Below, one piece after another: positions 6,687 to 14,875 of a stretch of DNA of 64,000 nt. This DNA is from Shewanella pneumatophori (GTDB lineage Bacteria > Pseudomonadota > Gammaproteobacteria > Enterobacterales > Shewanellaceae): the NCBI RefSeq assembly GCF_023283895.1, contig NZ_JAKILB010000002.1, forward strand, positions 248,001 to 312,000. The letters run 5' to 3'. The notes beneath the pieces were generated by a model that was not told the DNA's origin, did no database searches, and worked only from the letters and a program-made list of their open reading frames with translations. Each line of letters starts with the position of its first letter. Positions within the stretch are counted from its first letter, which is position 1. The position numbers were made by a program, and so were the translations under genes.

Positions 6687-8666
6687 TTATTCTTCGTCCG
6701 CCTTAAGCTTTTTATAAATAAACAGATCATCTTCGATTTTAAAAATAACTAAGATTAAAAGCTTTAAGTAAAGTAAATAGGAATTTTCATGTAGATGAAT
6801 TTCTGTAGGATTTGCCTGTGTACCATGTAAATAGCTATTTCTTAAGTCGTGCCCGTTTGTAAACTCACTTTTGTTTAAATAGTAATTGAAGTAATTTTGC
6901 TCAGGTATTGCGAAAAGTGAACTTCCAAAAAACACTACTCCATCATTACTCATATGCAAAACTTCGTCTTGAATATCGGCAGGATAATGGTGTAACGAGG
7001 CGACCTCATTTTCAAAAACATCTCTTAATATTAAAATTCGATTCCAATTTGTAACTTGAACGTAATTATTTTCATCGACAGATATATAATTGTTATCTAT
7101 CAAATAATTTAAATGCTCATGCTGATGTTCTTCATAATTTTCAAAATTGATTTCTTCCTCATTCACCAATAATTCAACAAAGTTTCTGTATTGCTTGTCT
7201 TTGAACGGGTGAACATAAGTCAACAGAGTTTGATCCGAAAATAGCAGGTAGGTCAGAAAATTAACTTTTTGATCATCCTTATTGATATATATGTACTTAT
7301 TGTTATTTAAGCTTGGAATGTCTTTGATGGCTGTAGGGCCAGATGACATTTGCAGAAGTTCAAAGTCAATATGTCCATTTTCTACAAATAATTTGTATTG
7401 CTTTAATATCGACTCGAACTCAGGTGCGATTGTTCTTATTTTCTCTAAAGCAGAAGCATTTTGAGTAGGAATTGTAAAAGTGGCGTTACTAGGTAAATCA
7501 AATAATTCAGGTAGAGTATTAGTGAAAACTGTTTTTAGAATATCTTCTAATGAATACTCAAGACCTTTTAGTACGTTGGAATATGTGTAAATTTGGCCCA
7601 TAGACGCCATATCTAACTGTGTAAACGCTACACCAAAAACGTATTCAGTTTTTGATCTAACACCTAAAGTTCTTTCAAAAATTCCAAGCTGATTTTCTTT
7701 GCTGGTTAGAGCTACAATATTCTGTTCATCCACGTACTCAAAAAGTGTCTTGAAGTTTCTGTACAGAATATATGGGTGATTATTTTCTTTAATGTAATCT
7801 AAGCTAAATTCATAATGGACTGTACCCTGTTCAATCCAAGCATGTTTAATTTTAGAAGCATTTTCGGGATAACTGATAGCTACCCCATATTCAAATGATG
7901 AACTAGAACCACTATTGAAGAAATCTTTAAGAGACTGTTGGTATTTTCTCTTAGCTGCTAATTTAGTCTTATCTGAAATTCGGAAGTCACTATGTTTTTT
8001 AGCATTTTGTATTATTGGCAGGTAGTTAGTATTGCAATGCTCTGAGTCAATATACGAAGCAATTATGCTTTCTTTATCTTGAATAGTTAAACAACTAGGC
8101 AGGTACAACTTCGTTTTATTAAAACTATTTTCGACTTCATATATAGAAAGGAGGATCTCTGCACCTTGCATATCACTTTTTAAAAACTCACAGAGAATAA
8201 GCTTATATTTATCCACCAAAGTTTTATGGCTCAACAAGTGCCTCAATTGATGACGAGATTTCTTTAAAACTTCTTCTATTTGATATGACGATATCTTTTT
8301 ATATTGTTTATAGTTATTTATTAACAACCAGAAACTATCATAGTAACGGTAGTCTATATTTTCAAAATATGACTGGAAGTTACTGTCATCAATATTAGTT
8401 ATGAATTTCCCAATTAAATTTTTAAAAGTATTAACTTTTTCTTTGTAAGCAACATTATCTACATCTGACCAACTTTTAAGGTATATGCCGTTTTCGAAAA
8501 ACAGCGATATATTGTGCAGTTCAAGTATATCGTTTATATCGTCTAAATCGTTTGCTATTTCACCATTCAATAACCGCTCTGCTTTTGATAAGTAATGACC
8601 ACTCGACATGTCGTGTATTGAGTGAAATACAACCCTATCTCTATCTGGCTTGCTCATAACAAACAT
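6687..8666 (-). CDS. Large AT-rich protein with HEPN-like motif, candidate defence protein
   Basis: 659 residues, full-length ORF with an AAGG ribosome site (ACAAGGTTAATG) at 8666. No family recognised for most of it. Near the C-terminus the sequence GHDLRNSYLHGT followed by hydrophobic helices contains R-x4-H (RNSYLH), the signature of HEPN ribonucleases, in a setting like the C-terminal domains of several abortive-infection proteins. Base composition is clearly more AT-rich than the flanking chromosome, pointing to horizontal transfer. It lies between the orphan RHS tip and the recombinase end of module B, so it may be cargo of that element. Defence function is inference. Confidence 0.7.
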   Translation of the reverse strand: MFVMSKPDRDRVVFHSIHDMSSGHYLSKAERLLNGEIANDLDDINDILELHNISLFFENGIYLKSWSDVDNVAYKEKVNTFKNLIGKFITNIDDSNFQSYFENIDYRYYDSFWLLINNYKQYKKISSYQIEEVLKKSRHQLRHLLSHKTLVDKYKLILCEFLKSDMQGAEILLSIYEVENSFNKTKLYLPSCLTIQDKESIIASYIDSEHCNTNYLPIIQNAKKHSDFRISDKTKLAAKRKYQQSLKDFFNSGSSSSFEYGVAISYPENASKIKHAWIEQGTVHYEFSLDYIKENNHPYILYRNFKTLFEYVDEQNIVALTSKENQLGIFERTLGVRSKTEYVFGVAFTQLDMASMGQIYTYSNVLKGLEYSLEDILKTVFTNTLPELFDLPSNATFTIPTQNASALEKIRTIAPEFESILKQYKLFVENGHIDFELLQMSSGPTAIKDIPSLNNNKYIYINKDDQKVNFLTYLLFSDQTLLTYVHPFKDKQYRNFVELLVNEEEINFENYEEHQHEHLNYLIDNNYISVDENNYVQVTNWNRILILRDVFENEVASLHHYPADIQDEVLHMSNDGVVFFGSSLFAIPEQNYFNYYLNKSEFTNGHDLRNSYLHGTQANPTEIHLHENSYLLYLKLLILVIFKIEDDLFIYKKLKADEE

Positions 8667-8801
8667 TAACCTTGTAATTTCGTATCATTGTCGCATTTAC
8701 TAAGGTATCGATTTTATACTTTTATTACAAACGCTTATTAGCATTTATCACTTTGATAGATGTCTTGTATTCTTTATAGTTTGGTTGCTGATATTTAAAG
8801 A

Positions 8802-9755
8802 TTAAAACAACCCACTTCCACCCTCAGCAGATGGGTGAGTTGCTTCATAAACTTCAGATAGTTTTTTACGGCTAACATGGGTGTACAACTGAGTGGTTAG
8901 TATGCTGGCATGCCCCAATATTTCTTGAATATGGCGTAGGTCAGCACCATTATCTAACATAGTTGTAGCGGTATTATGGCGAAACAGGTGGCAAGCGCCG
9001 GTGCGATCAAACCCTGCTAATTTGACGTATTGAGAAGCCATATCAGATAGTTTACCAGGAATATAACGTTTGCCATTATTAGCCAAAAACAATGCTTTCC
9101 CTGAGCTGATAAAGGCAAACATTGGTCGAATTTTGCCAATGTAAAACGCTAGCCACTCACAGCCTCGTTGACTAATAGGTACAAGTCTTTCTTTATTCCC
9201 TTTACCGTGTACACGCACCATTTTTCCAGTAAAGTCGATGTCATCAATATTCAGTTTAACCAGCTCGCCACGGCGAATACCGGTAGCAAAAAAAATTTCA
9301 AGAATTGCTCTATCTCGTAGGCCCTTAACACCAAATAATAACGGCTGCTCAAGAATAGCTTCAATTTCTTCAACGCTATAAAGAGCTTTAGGTATTTGCT
9401 GCCCTTTACTTGGTAATTCAATATCTGCTAGTGAGTTTTCAATCAACATACCTTTAATGTACATGTACTTGATAAAGGTTTTAACGTAGGTAAGTAAGTT
9501 GCGCTTTTGTGCTGCACTTAACGGCTCATTGTCGAGCATCTTGCGGTAGCTATTAAGATAAGCTGCGTAGTCATCCATCAAGTCTAAATTTACATCTTCG
9601 ATGCTTGTGAGACTTTGCTCATGACACCACAAAACAAACTTTTTGATGCCACCACGTTTATTGCGAACAGTATCTGAGCTTTGTCCTTTCGCTAGACAAA
9701 GCTCTAAATAATACTCAACACATGGCCAGAACTTTTTAGTGGTAGGTTTGTCCAT
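8802..9755 (-). CDS. XerC/D-type tyrosine recombinase of module B
   Basis: 317-residue site-specific recombinase. N-terminal SAM-like core-binding domain (about residues 8-105), then a catalytic domain with R161 (ATGIRRGEL), a Lys in HGKGNKER (about 185), H256-x-x-R259 (HLFRH), H282 (LGHAS) and the nucleophile Y291 (TQLYTHV). All catalytic residues are present. The start overlaps the DnaG-like gene by 20 bp, so it is the last gene of the operon istA-istB-DnaG-like-recombinase. It lacks the extra patch typical of integron integrases. Probable role: integration/excision or resolution of co-integrates of the element. Confidence 0.93.
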   Translation of the reverse strand: MDKPTTKKFWPCVEYYLELCLAKGQSSDTVRNKRGGIKKFVLWCHEQSLTSIEDVNLDLMDDYAAYLNSYRKMLDNEPLSAAQKRNLLTYVKTFIKYMYIKGMLIENSLADIELPSKGQQIPKALYSVEEIEAILEQPLLFGVKGLRDRAILEIFFATGIRRGELVKLNIDDIDFTGKMVRVHGKGNKERLVPISQRGCEWLAFYIGKIRPMFAFISSGKALFLANNGKRYIPGKLSDMASQYVKLAGFDRTGACHLFRHNTATTMLDNGADLRHIQEILGHASILTTQLYTHVSRKKLSEVYEATHPSAEGGSGLF

Positions 9756-10218
9756 GAATTAATTCCTTCGCAAAAGCCATACCCGAATCAACAAATGCTT
9801 TAGGCTCTGGTTTATGCCAGTAAACTATGGCTTTATCTCCACCACGAATGCGGCCAATACGATAACCTGTTGCAGACACTATCTGACCATCTTCTATTGT
9901 TGGAAAAACAATACAACCACGAAACAGCTCATGACCACTTGGCCGAACTAAACCGCTGCGTTGCAAACTACCACGAATTGCAGCGCCTTCTGCGGTACGA
10001 CATTTAGGAATAACTTTTCCTAAAGTACGGTTGCAAAAACCAACCTCATCAATGTGCTGTGTATGCTCTTCAATTAAGCAATTTTTGTGGACAAACTTTT
10101 GAGCGATTTCACTCATGACAAACTGCCGTTGGTAATGCTCAAATGCTTGTCGGATATATAAATCGTCAAGGTTAATCTGACCCAGCACACTTAAATAGCT
10201 TTCATTATTAGTTAGCAT
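9736..10218 (-). CDS. DnaG-like primase-core fragment in the transposition operon
   Basis: 160 residues. The ATG at 10218 has a perfect AGGAGG site and overlaps the istB stop by 11 bp; a longer frame upstream is a shadow of istB. Residues about 50-130 resemble the N-terminal sub-domain of the DnaG catalytic core: a 'sLqrsGLV....HELFRGCIVFPTIEDGQIVSATGYRIG' pattern corresponds to the DnaG pattern 'liDAGmlv....yDRFReRvMFPIrD.rGrViGFGGRvlg'. The CHC2 zinc finger and the acidic Toprim residues are absent, so it should not make primers alone. It may bind DNA or the host primase/helicase. Translation is tightly coupled to istB and the recombinase. Confidence 0.7.
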   Translation of the reverse strand: MLTNNESYLSVLGQINLDDLYIRQAFEHYQRQFVMSEIAQKFVHKNCLIEEHTQHIDEVGFCNRTLGKVIPKCRTAEGAAIRGSLQRSGLVRPSGHELFRGCIVFPTIEDGQIVSATGYRIGRIRGGDKAIVYWHKPEPKAFVDSGMAFAKELIHGQTYH

Positions 10219-10969
10219 TGTGTCCTCCTTTCTGAGCATTAATTTTGCGAAATGAATCACTACCTGGTTCGAAAATATATTTGAGTTTCGTATGACCGAT
10301 GCGATCAAAGATTGAATCACCAATGTATTGCTCACCCACAGCCTTATGCCAGTCCCCAACGTCAAACTGAGAGGTGATAACCCAACAGCCGTTACCTTCT
10401 CGCTCTTCAACCAAATTAAATAGCAGCAATCGTTCTTCATCTGTTAATGGTGTTAACCCCCAATCATCCACGATTAGCACGGCTATTCGATTAAGCTTTT
10501 TGATGTATTTATCAGTCTCGCCATTTAGCTCTGCCTCTACTAACGCTTTAATAAGATGTCGATACTTTAAAAACTTAACTTTATAACCTTTGATGATAGC
10601 GCCATTGCCTACAGCGGAGGCCGCAGTTGTTTTACCTAAGCCGGACGCACCAATAAGCAATATATTTTGCATATTCAGTACCCACTCGCAGGAGCTTAGC
10701 TCCTGGATATCTGCTTGGGAAAATGGCGATACTTCATCTACAGGTAAATTCTCTAACATAGCTTGTGGCCATTTTAAGGCAGCATTTTTTCTAGCTAAGC
10801 GTTGAGAATTTTCAAATCGAGACGCTAATTGAATGTCAAAAAGATCTTCAAGGGCCTTATCTAAAATCTCTCGTTCGATATCATAATTTTCAGCGACTTG
10901 CTCGTAACCACTCATAGCCGCTGATAATTTTAATTGCTGAAACTTTTCAGTAAGTTGCGGATTAATCAT
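10208..10969 (-). CDS. istB: IstB-like transposition helper ATPase, copy B
   Basis: 253-residue AAA+ ATPase, complete. Walker A GASGLGKTT near residue 107, Walker B-like VLIVDDWGL near 168, then the SQFDVGDWHKAVGEQYIGDSI-type sensor region (about 200-220) and a C-terminal basic segment. Starts 9 bp after the istA stop. IstB proteins bind DNA as ATP-dependent oligomers and activate IstA at the target. Closely parallels copy A (1-664). Confidence 0.95.
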   Translation of the reverse strand: MINPQLTEKFQQLKLSAAMSGYEQVAENYDIEREILDKALEDLFDIQLASRFENSQRLARKNAALKWPQAMLENLPVDEVSPFSQADIQELSSCEWVLNMQNILLIGASGLGKTTAASAVGNGAIIKGYKVKFLKYRHLIKALVEAELNGETDKYIKKLNRIAVLIVDDWGLTPLTDEERLLLFNLVEEREGNGCWVITSQFDVGDWHKAVGEQYIGDSIFDRIGHTKLKYIFEPGSDSFRKINAQKGGHNAN

Positions 10970-10977
10970 GTGACCTC

Positions 10978-12531
10978 CTAATGCGAATTGTAATAATCAG
11001 CACCACGAAGATGCTTATTAGAGAAAGGAATTTGAACTAATGAGTTAACATCACTCAAATCAACGTCATAAGCTTTACTAGCGATGACATCTCTTAATCG
11101 TGTTGGTGACATTTGATTGTAATGAGTAGCAAACTCACAGGCTTTTTCAAACGTCTCATTGGATAAGTTAGAAGACTCAGCAATTTTGATGATCTTGCGA
11201 CAACGGTCATTAGCCAAACGTGACTTCTTATGGGCACAATCAAACTGAGCAGCAATAACTTTTTTAGTATATTCGCCATATCCTTCCGCCCATTCCCAAT
11301 AGTGCTCAATGTCTTTATCTTCGAAAAACTGATGATTTGGCGGCATATGTTCAAGTAATCTTGTCATTTCGCCTATCGCATTGCTGCGTTTATGAGTGGC
11401 GATTAACTTTCCTTGATGGAATATCTCGATATTTTTAGATTTTACGTGAATAGCTACAGGCTTATTGGCATACGAATATGGCACAGAGTAATAATGCTCC
11501 TTTACTAATACACAGTAATCTGTCGGCACATTCATTTCATAAACCTGTTCAATTAATTCAAAAGGCTTATCAGGTGATGCTCTCAACACTGGTTGATCGA
11601 CACCTATAAAAAGAGCTTCTCGTGAAATGCTGAGCTTTTGAAACAGCTCTTTGTTTAACATGTGGCATTGTTCAATTAAGTATTTATTCATTGAATCAAT
11701 GCCATCAAACTGCATATCTAACATATTCGAAATAATGCGATTAGTCACAAAACCAACAGCGTTTTCAGCAATAGCTTTATCTTTCGGTTTCCCTGGTCGC
11801 CCGGGTAAAATATTTGTGTTGTACCACTTACCAAATGCTTCATAGTTTTTATTGAGTACCTTCTCAGGATTTGAAGAAGTGACGAGTGCTTTAGGGTTAT
11901 CAGGAATAATGATTTCAGGCACACCACCATAAAACTCGATCATAGCGACATGCGCTTCAATCCAGTCTCTGGTCGTTTGCCTGGGTGTAGCGTACATAAA
12001 AATATATGATGAAACGCCTAAAGTGCTGACAAAAATACTTGCTAATAATGGGTCGATTACATTTTCTGGATAATAAGGAGCCTGAGTACCGGCATAGTCA
12101 ACATAAGCAATTTCACCGGCATTATGATTAAGTTTCATTGATAACTTAATCAACCCTTGGTACTCCCGAACTAGCTTGTAAAATTGTGTCAATTTATATG
12201 CTTGACCCTTAGGGCAGTTTGGAACATATTTTTGGAAATAATAATTGCGTTTTGTTTGCTTTGGTTTGCTTATAAACTCAATGACCTCCTGCATATTCGG
12301 CTTAATTTTTTGGACATTTCTATATGGCCAATTAGGGTAGAAAAGTGCATTGATTTCAGCTTCTTCCATTTCATCCATGCAATGCCAAGTCAGCTTTTTT
12401 TGCTCTAATATTTTCTTAACTTTAATCACTGTAACGTGGGAACAATCTGCAAAACGTGCCACCGCCCTCAGTGATAATTTGGTTGTTTGTAATAGCTTAG
12501 CTATCAAACATCGTGTTTCTTTCGACAACAT
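10978..12531 (-). CDS. istA: IS21-family transposase IstA, copy B
   Basis: 517 residues from the ATG at 12531, chosen because GAGG lies 8 bases upstream and because the start then matches copy A (MLSKE). Helix-turn-helix in residues 15-45, DDE triad D145 (VDYAGT), D211 (IPDNPKA) and E256 (KAIAEN), C-terminal barrel with HYYSVPY. No internal stop. First gene of a four-gene operon with istB, a DnaG-like fragment and a tyrosine recombinase, an arrangement richer than the simple two-gene IS21. Confidence 0.95.
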   Translation of the reverse strand: MLSKETRCLIAKLLQTTKLSLRAVARFADCSHVTVIKVKKILEQKKLTWHCMDEMEEAEINALFYPNWPYRNVQKIKPNMQEVIEFISKPKQTKRNYYFQKYVPNCPKGQAYKLTQFYKLVREYQGLIKLSMKLNHNAGEIAYVDYAGTQAPYYPENVIDPLLASIFVSTLGVSSYIFMYATPRQTTRDWIEAHVAMIEFYGGVPEIIIPDNPKALVTSSNPEKVLNKNYEAFGKWYNTNILPGRPGKPKDKAIAENAVGFVTNRIISNMLDMQFDGIDSMNKYLIEQCHMLNKELFQKLSISREALFIGVDQPVLRASPDKPFELIEQVYEMNVPTDYCVLVKEHYYSVPYSYANKPVAIHVKSKNIEIFHQGKLIATHKRSNAIGEMTRLLEHMPPNHQFFEDKDIEHYWEWAEGYGEYTKKVIAAQFDCAHKKSRLANDRCRKIIKIAESSNLSNETFEKACEFATHYNQMSPTRLRDVIASKAYDVDLSDVNSLVQIPFSNKHLRGADYYNSH

Positions 12532-12599
12532 AGTCATTCCTCATGATTGATTTTCACAAGGCGCAGTTAGCCGTAGACTTCTTTCCTGAAATCTTGACA

Positions 12600-12705
12600 A
12601 AACGACTGTTGGAGACAATGCTTATAGCTGTCGTGTTTGTACCAATCGACAAAGCAATTTAAGCCTCAAAGTCACCAGCTTTGGGGCTTTGTCTTTTCTA
12701 CGCCA
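12600..12705. promoter_or_regulatory. Conserved GACAA-repeat and hairpin region upstream of istA, copy B
   Basis: Same motif order as at 2285-2396: TTGACAAAACGACT, GAGACAATGCTT, TGTCGTG, TCGACAAAG, then a hairpin AAGCCTCAAAG...CTTTGGGGCTT (12661-12690) and TGTCTTTTCTACGCCA. The run from CCAGCT to TACGCCA is kept in both copies with only a few changes. Candidate transposase-binding end; it could also hold the istA promoter and a plus-strand terminator. Confidence 0.5.
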
Positions 12706-12718
12706 ACCTATTAATGCT

Positions 12719-12973
12719 TCATTTTTCCTCCCTTGCTTGCTCTGCTAACCATCTAGCAATGTCTTTTACTAATGCATGTGTTCCTCTGCGGTTAGGCACA
12801 ATGAATGTGGGAATAGGCAGTGTTTTTCTTACCACGGCCTGCCTCAGCGCATATATGGAGCTATAACCAAGTGCCTTTTGTAGTTCAGCACCTTTTAAAA
12901 CAGGGCTGCCATACATTTTTAGCAAGTCCTGCTCTAACTTTTTCGCTAGTTCATCAACTTCATCCTCACTCAT
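12719..12973 (-). CDS. Small AlpA/excisionase-like DNA-binding protein, copy B
   Basis: 84 residues, nearly 90% identical to the protein at 2412-2666, with only about nine or ten differences, mostly conservative. Same helix-turn-helix-like segment (LQKALGYSSIYALRQAV) and basic RRGTHALVKDIARWLA end. Divergent from the 374-residue gene and separated from it by the paired palindromes. The gap to istA is about 190 bp. Either purifying selection or gene conversion between the modules keeps this gene so similar. Confidence 0.85.
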   Translation of the reverse strand: MSEDEVDELAKKLEQDLLKMYGSPVLKGAELQKALGYSSIYALRQAVVRKTLPIPTFIVPNRRGTHALVKDIARWLAEQAREEK

Positions 12974-12984
12974 ACCATCCCCTC

Positions 12985-13039
12985 ACAAGACCAACTAAGA
13001 CAAGTTGACTAATAAATAATCTAAATAAGACTAGACTTA
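12985..13039. promoter_or_regulatory. Paired palindromes in the divergent promoter, copy B
   Basis: First dyad CAACT-AAGACA-AGTTG (12992-13007), second dyad TAAGACTAGACTTA (13026-13039), centres 33 bp apart exactly as in copy A. The spacer AAGACA and the second dyad are unchanged; the inner arm bases of the first dyad differ from copy A on both sides in a complementary way. With 11-base arms the first dyad has the 11-6-11 shape of XerC/D sites. Regulator operator is the alternative. Confidence 0.6.
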
Positions 13040-13096
13040 ATGTAGTTTTACGTCAGTGCCAATTTTTTTAGATTAGTGTCATCCCTTGGGGGACTT

Positions 13097-14221
13097 ATGC
13101 TTTTTAGAACAACTCAGAATCAGAACAACAGAGGAAAAAGCTTTTATAAGTTTCAGCAATATCGTTCGCTTCCAAAACCGTTACGTAAATTAGCGGCGGT
13201 GTTCTGGGTAAGTTTTTTATGTGAAGAAAAGAAGGCTGCTAGCCACTATCAATTAGCTAAGTCGATTATTGATAACGACTCTATCGATAAAACCCATTCA
13301 GAGTTTCGAGCTATTTATCGGTTTTTAAAGCGTAAATCGAAAGGAGAAATATGCTCTAGGTATCATCCAATTCAGCATATTGAAAGCTATGAACAAGAAT
13401 GCACTCGTTTGCTTTATCACCCCATATGGCCATTATTGGCATCAAGCAAATCCCAACATTCAGAATTGATAGATATTGTTGCTCAACTTCCTCATCAAGT
13501 TATTTCATGTATATCTACAGATAATGTTTTGTCTTTAGATACTGATTGGCAAGCAATATGTAACCAAACAAACCTAGATGCTTTATGTGGCTTGTTAGTT
13601 TTAGCCGTATGGGCAAATCAAGAAAGTAATGATAATTACAACCAAGAAAAATTAACCATCCTAGCTCAATTGAACGAAAGCATTTTCAAGATGATTTTCC
13701 GTATATTTACGCTTTTTATATCAGAGGATGATTTGAAACCTTTTGCTTTTAAGTATTTAAATTATTTATGCCAACTTATAGAGAAGGCGTGCAGTAATTT
13801 CCTCATACATAAGCCAAGTAATATTAAGCTCAAAATTCCAGCCCTAGAACTATATTGCAGCGTTGAAAACAAGGAGACGGAGTTAATGATCCCCACAGGT
13901 TTTTCAACCAAACTTAACCCAAATATTTTGCTATCTGGCTCTGCGCCTACAAACATAAACTACCTAGCCTTATATCGCTTATATCAAGCTCTCACTTCAC
14001 TTGTTTCTTTACCTAAATATGGGCAGTTATTACCGGGCGTAAACAAAAGCAAAAATGCAGCTTATTTCTTATCCTTAGTTCAGCATTCATCTCTACATCT
14101 TTATTTGTACTATTTAAGAGGAAAAGCTTTTTGCCTCGCTCACAATATCTCCATTGAACAATATGAGTATGCTCAGGTTCAATTCAACGAATCTTGCGAA
14201 ACTTACCGAAATAACATTTAA
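13097..14221 (+). CDS. Conserved element protein of unknown function, copy B
   Basis: 374 residues from the ATG at 13097, preceded by a GGGGGA site and by the leader AGTGTCATCCC that is also found before the copy A gene. A GTG at 13076 lies inside that conserved leader and is the less likely start. Homologue of the 358-residue protein at 2792 with the shared IYRFLKRKSKGE and TNLDALCG blocks. Soluble, no signal peptide, no recognised family. Its conserved place beside istA-istB argues for a role in the element's own life cycle. Confidence 0.85.
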   Translation: MLFRTTQNQNNRGKSFYKFQQYRSLPKPLRKLAAVFWVSFLCEEKKAASHYQLAKSIIDNDSIDKTHSEFRAIYRFLKRKSKGEICSRYHPIQHIESYEQECTRLLYHPIWPLLASSKSQHSELIDIVAQLPHQVISCISTDNVLSLDTDWQAICNQTNLDALCGLLVLAVWANQESNDNYNQEKLTILAQLNESIFKMIFRIFTLFISEDDLKPFAFKYLNYLCQLIEKACSNFLIHKPSNIKLKIPALELYCSVENKETELMIPTGFSTKLNPNILLSGSAPTNINYLALYRLYQALTSLVSLPKYGQLLPGVNKSKNAAYFLSLVQHSSLHLYLYYLRGKAFCLAHNISIEQYEYAQVQFNESCETYRNNI

Positions 14222-14228
14222 AACCTAA

Positions 14229-14410
14229 CTGTTAATTTTTTAGCGTTTTAGTGGTCATTACTATATGGGATCTTGGTTAGTCATAAATGAAACTAGGGTA
14301 CAATTTTAGCGATATATGCACCTGCAAATTACGCTCCTAAAGTACCATCGTTTCGCAACATAACCAGTAAAAACCCAAATAAGAGTGACCACTAATACGC
14401 TAGGTAATAA
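14229..14410. repeat. Conserved non-coding inverted-repeat structure, copy B
   Basis: TAGCGTTTTAGTGGTCA at 14241-14257 faces TGACCACTAATACGCTA at 14386-14402: 16 of 17 bases can pair. Outer GTTAAT and AATAAC boxes flank it. Between the arms lies the block AAATTACGCTCC..AGTACCAT that is also in copy A. The region opens with CTGTTAATT right after the stop of the 374-residue gene in both copies. No ORF. It has the look of a folded DNA site or RNA. Confidence 0.55.
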
Positions 14411-14477
14411 CCACTTTTGGCTCTTCAAATTAATCTAATATTGGGAACAAGGCACAAACCTATTTGAAGGAGCAGTA

Positions 14478-14822
14478 ATGAAAAATCCACTTTGTTCAAA
14501 AGCAGTTAATATTGATGGTAAATTGATGATTGAAATACCTGGATCAGTTATAGAAAGGTTAGCTATTTCACCAGGTGATTTTGTTGAATTTGGTAATGCT
14601 AAAAGCGTTACTTTATGGAAGAGTGAAAATATCGAAATACCTGCTGAAGTCTTCGAGCAGTTAGCCTTAATTTTTAAAACCGATGAATATGTTTTTCATT
14701 GGCTCAATTCAAAACGGAAAACTCTACTCGGAAAAACACCAGCCCAGATTTTACTTGAGCCTGATGGCAAAGAGCAGGTATTAGGTTTAATCAACAGAAT
14801 AAATCGTGGGGATTTCTCCTAA
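14478..14822 (+). CDS. AbrB-like/MbcA-like (DUF2384) fusion protein, copy B
   Basis: 114 residues with the same two parts as the protein at 4479: an AbrB-like N-terminal half (IEIPGSVIERLAISPGDFVEFG) and a DUF2384 toxin-binding C-terminal half (VFHWLNSKRKTLLGKTPAQ, then QVLGLINRINRGDF). GAAGGAG ribosome site 8 bases upstream. It is followed by a phosphatase-like gene and not by a RES toxin. Presence in both modules shows that it travels with the element. Confidence 0.75.
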   Translation: MKNPLCSKAVNIDGKLMIEIPGSVIERLAISPGDFVEFGNAKSVTLWKSENIEIPAEVFEQLALIFKTDEYVFHWLNSKRKTLLGKTPAQILLEPDGKEQVLGLINRINRGDFS

Positions 14823-14875
14823 AGAGATTTAAACTTAAGCAAATCAATTCATTATTAATGCAACGGAACTTACCA

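Noticed and set aside
8740..8790. Second recombination core beside the recombinase gene (TGTCTT at about 8763)
   Set aside because: The six-base spacer matches in reverse, but the flanking arms are not complementary and do not match the dyads at 2682 or 12992.
10219..10440. N-terminal extension of the DnaG-like protein
   Set aside because: It is the istB gene read in another frame; the ATG at 10218 has a perfect AGGAGG site.
14229..14410. Integron attC-like site
   Set aside because: The arms are inverted repeats with GTTA on the left and TAAC on the right, the opposite polarity of attC, and the recombinase lacks the integron-integrase patch.
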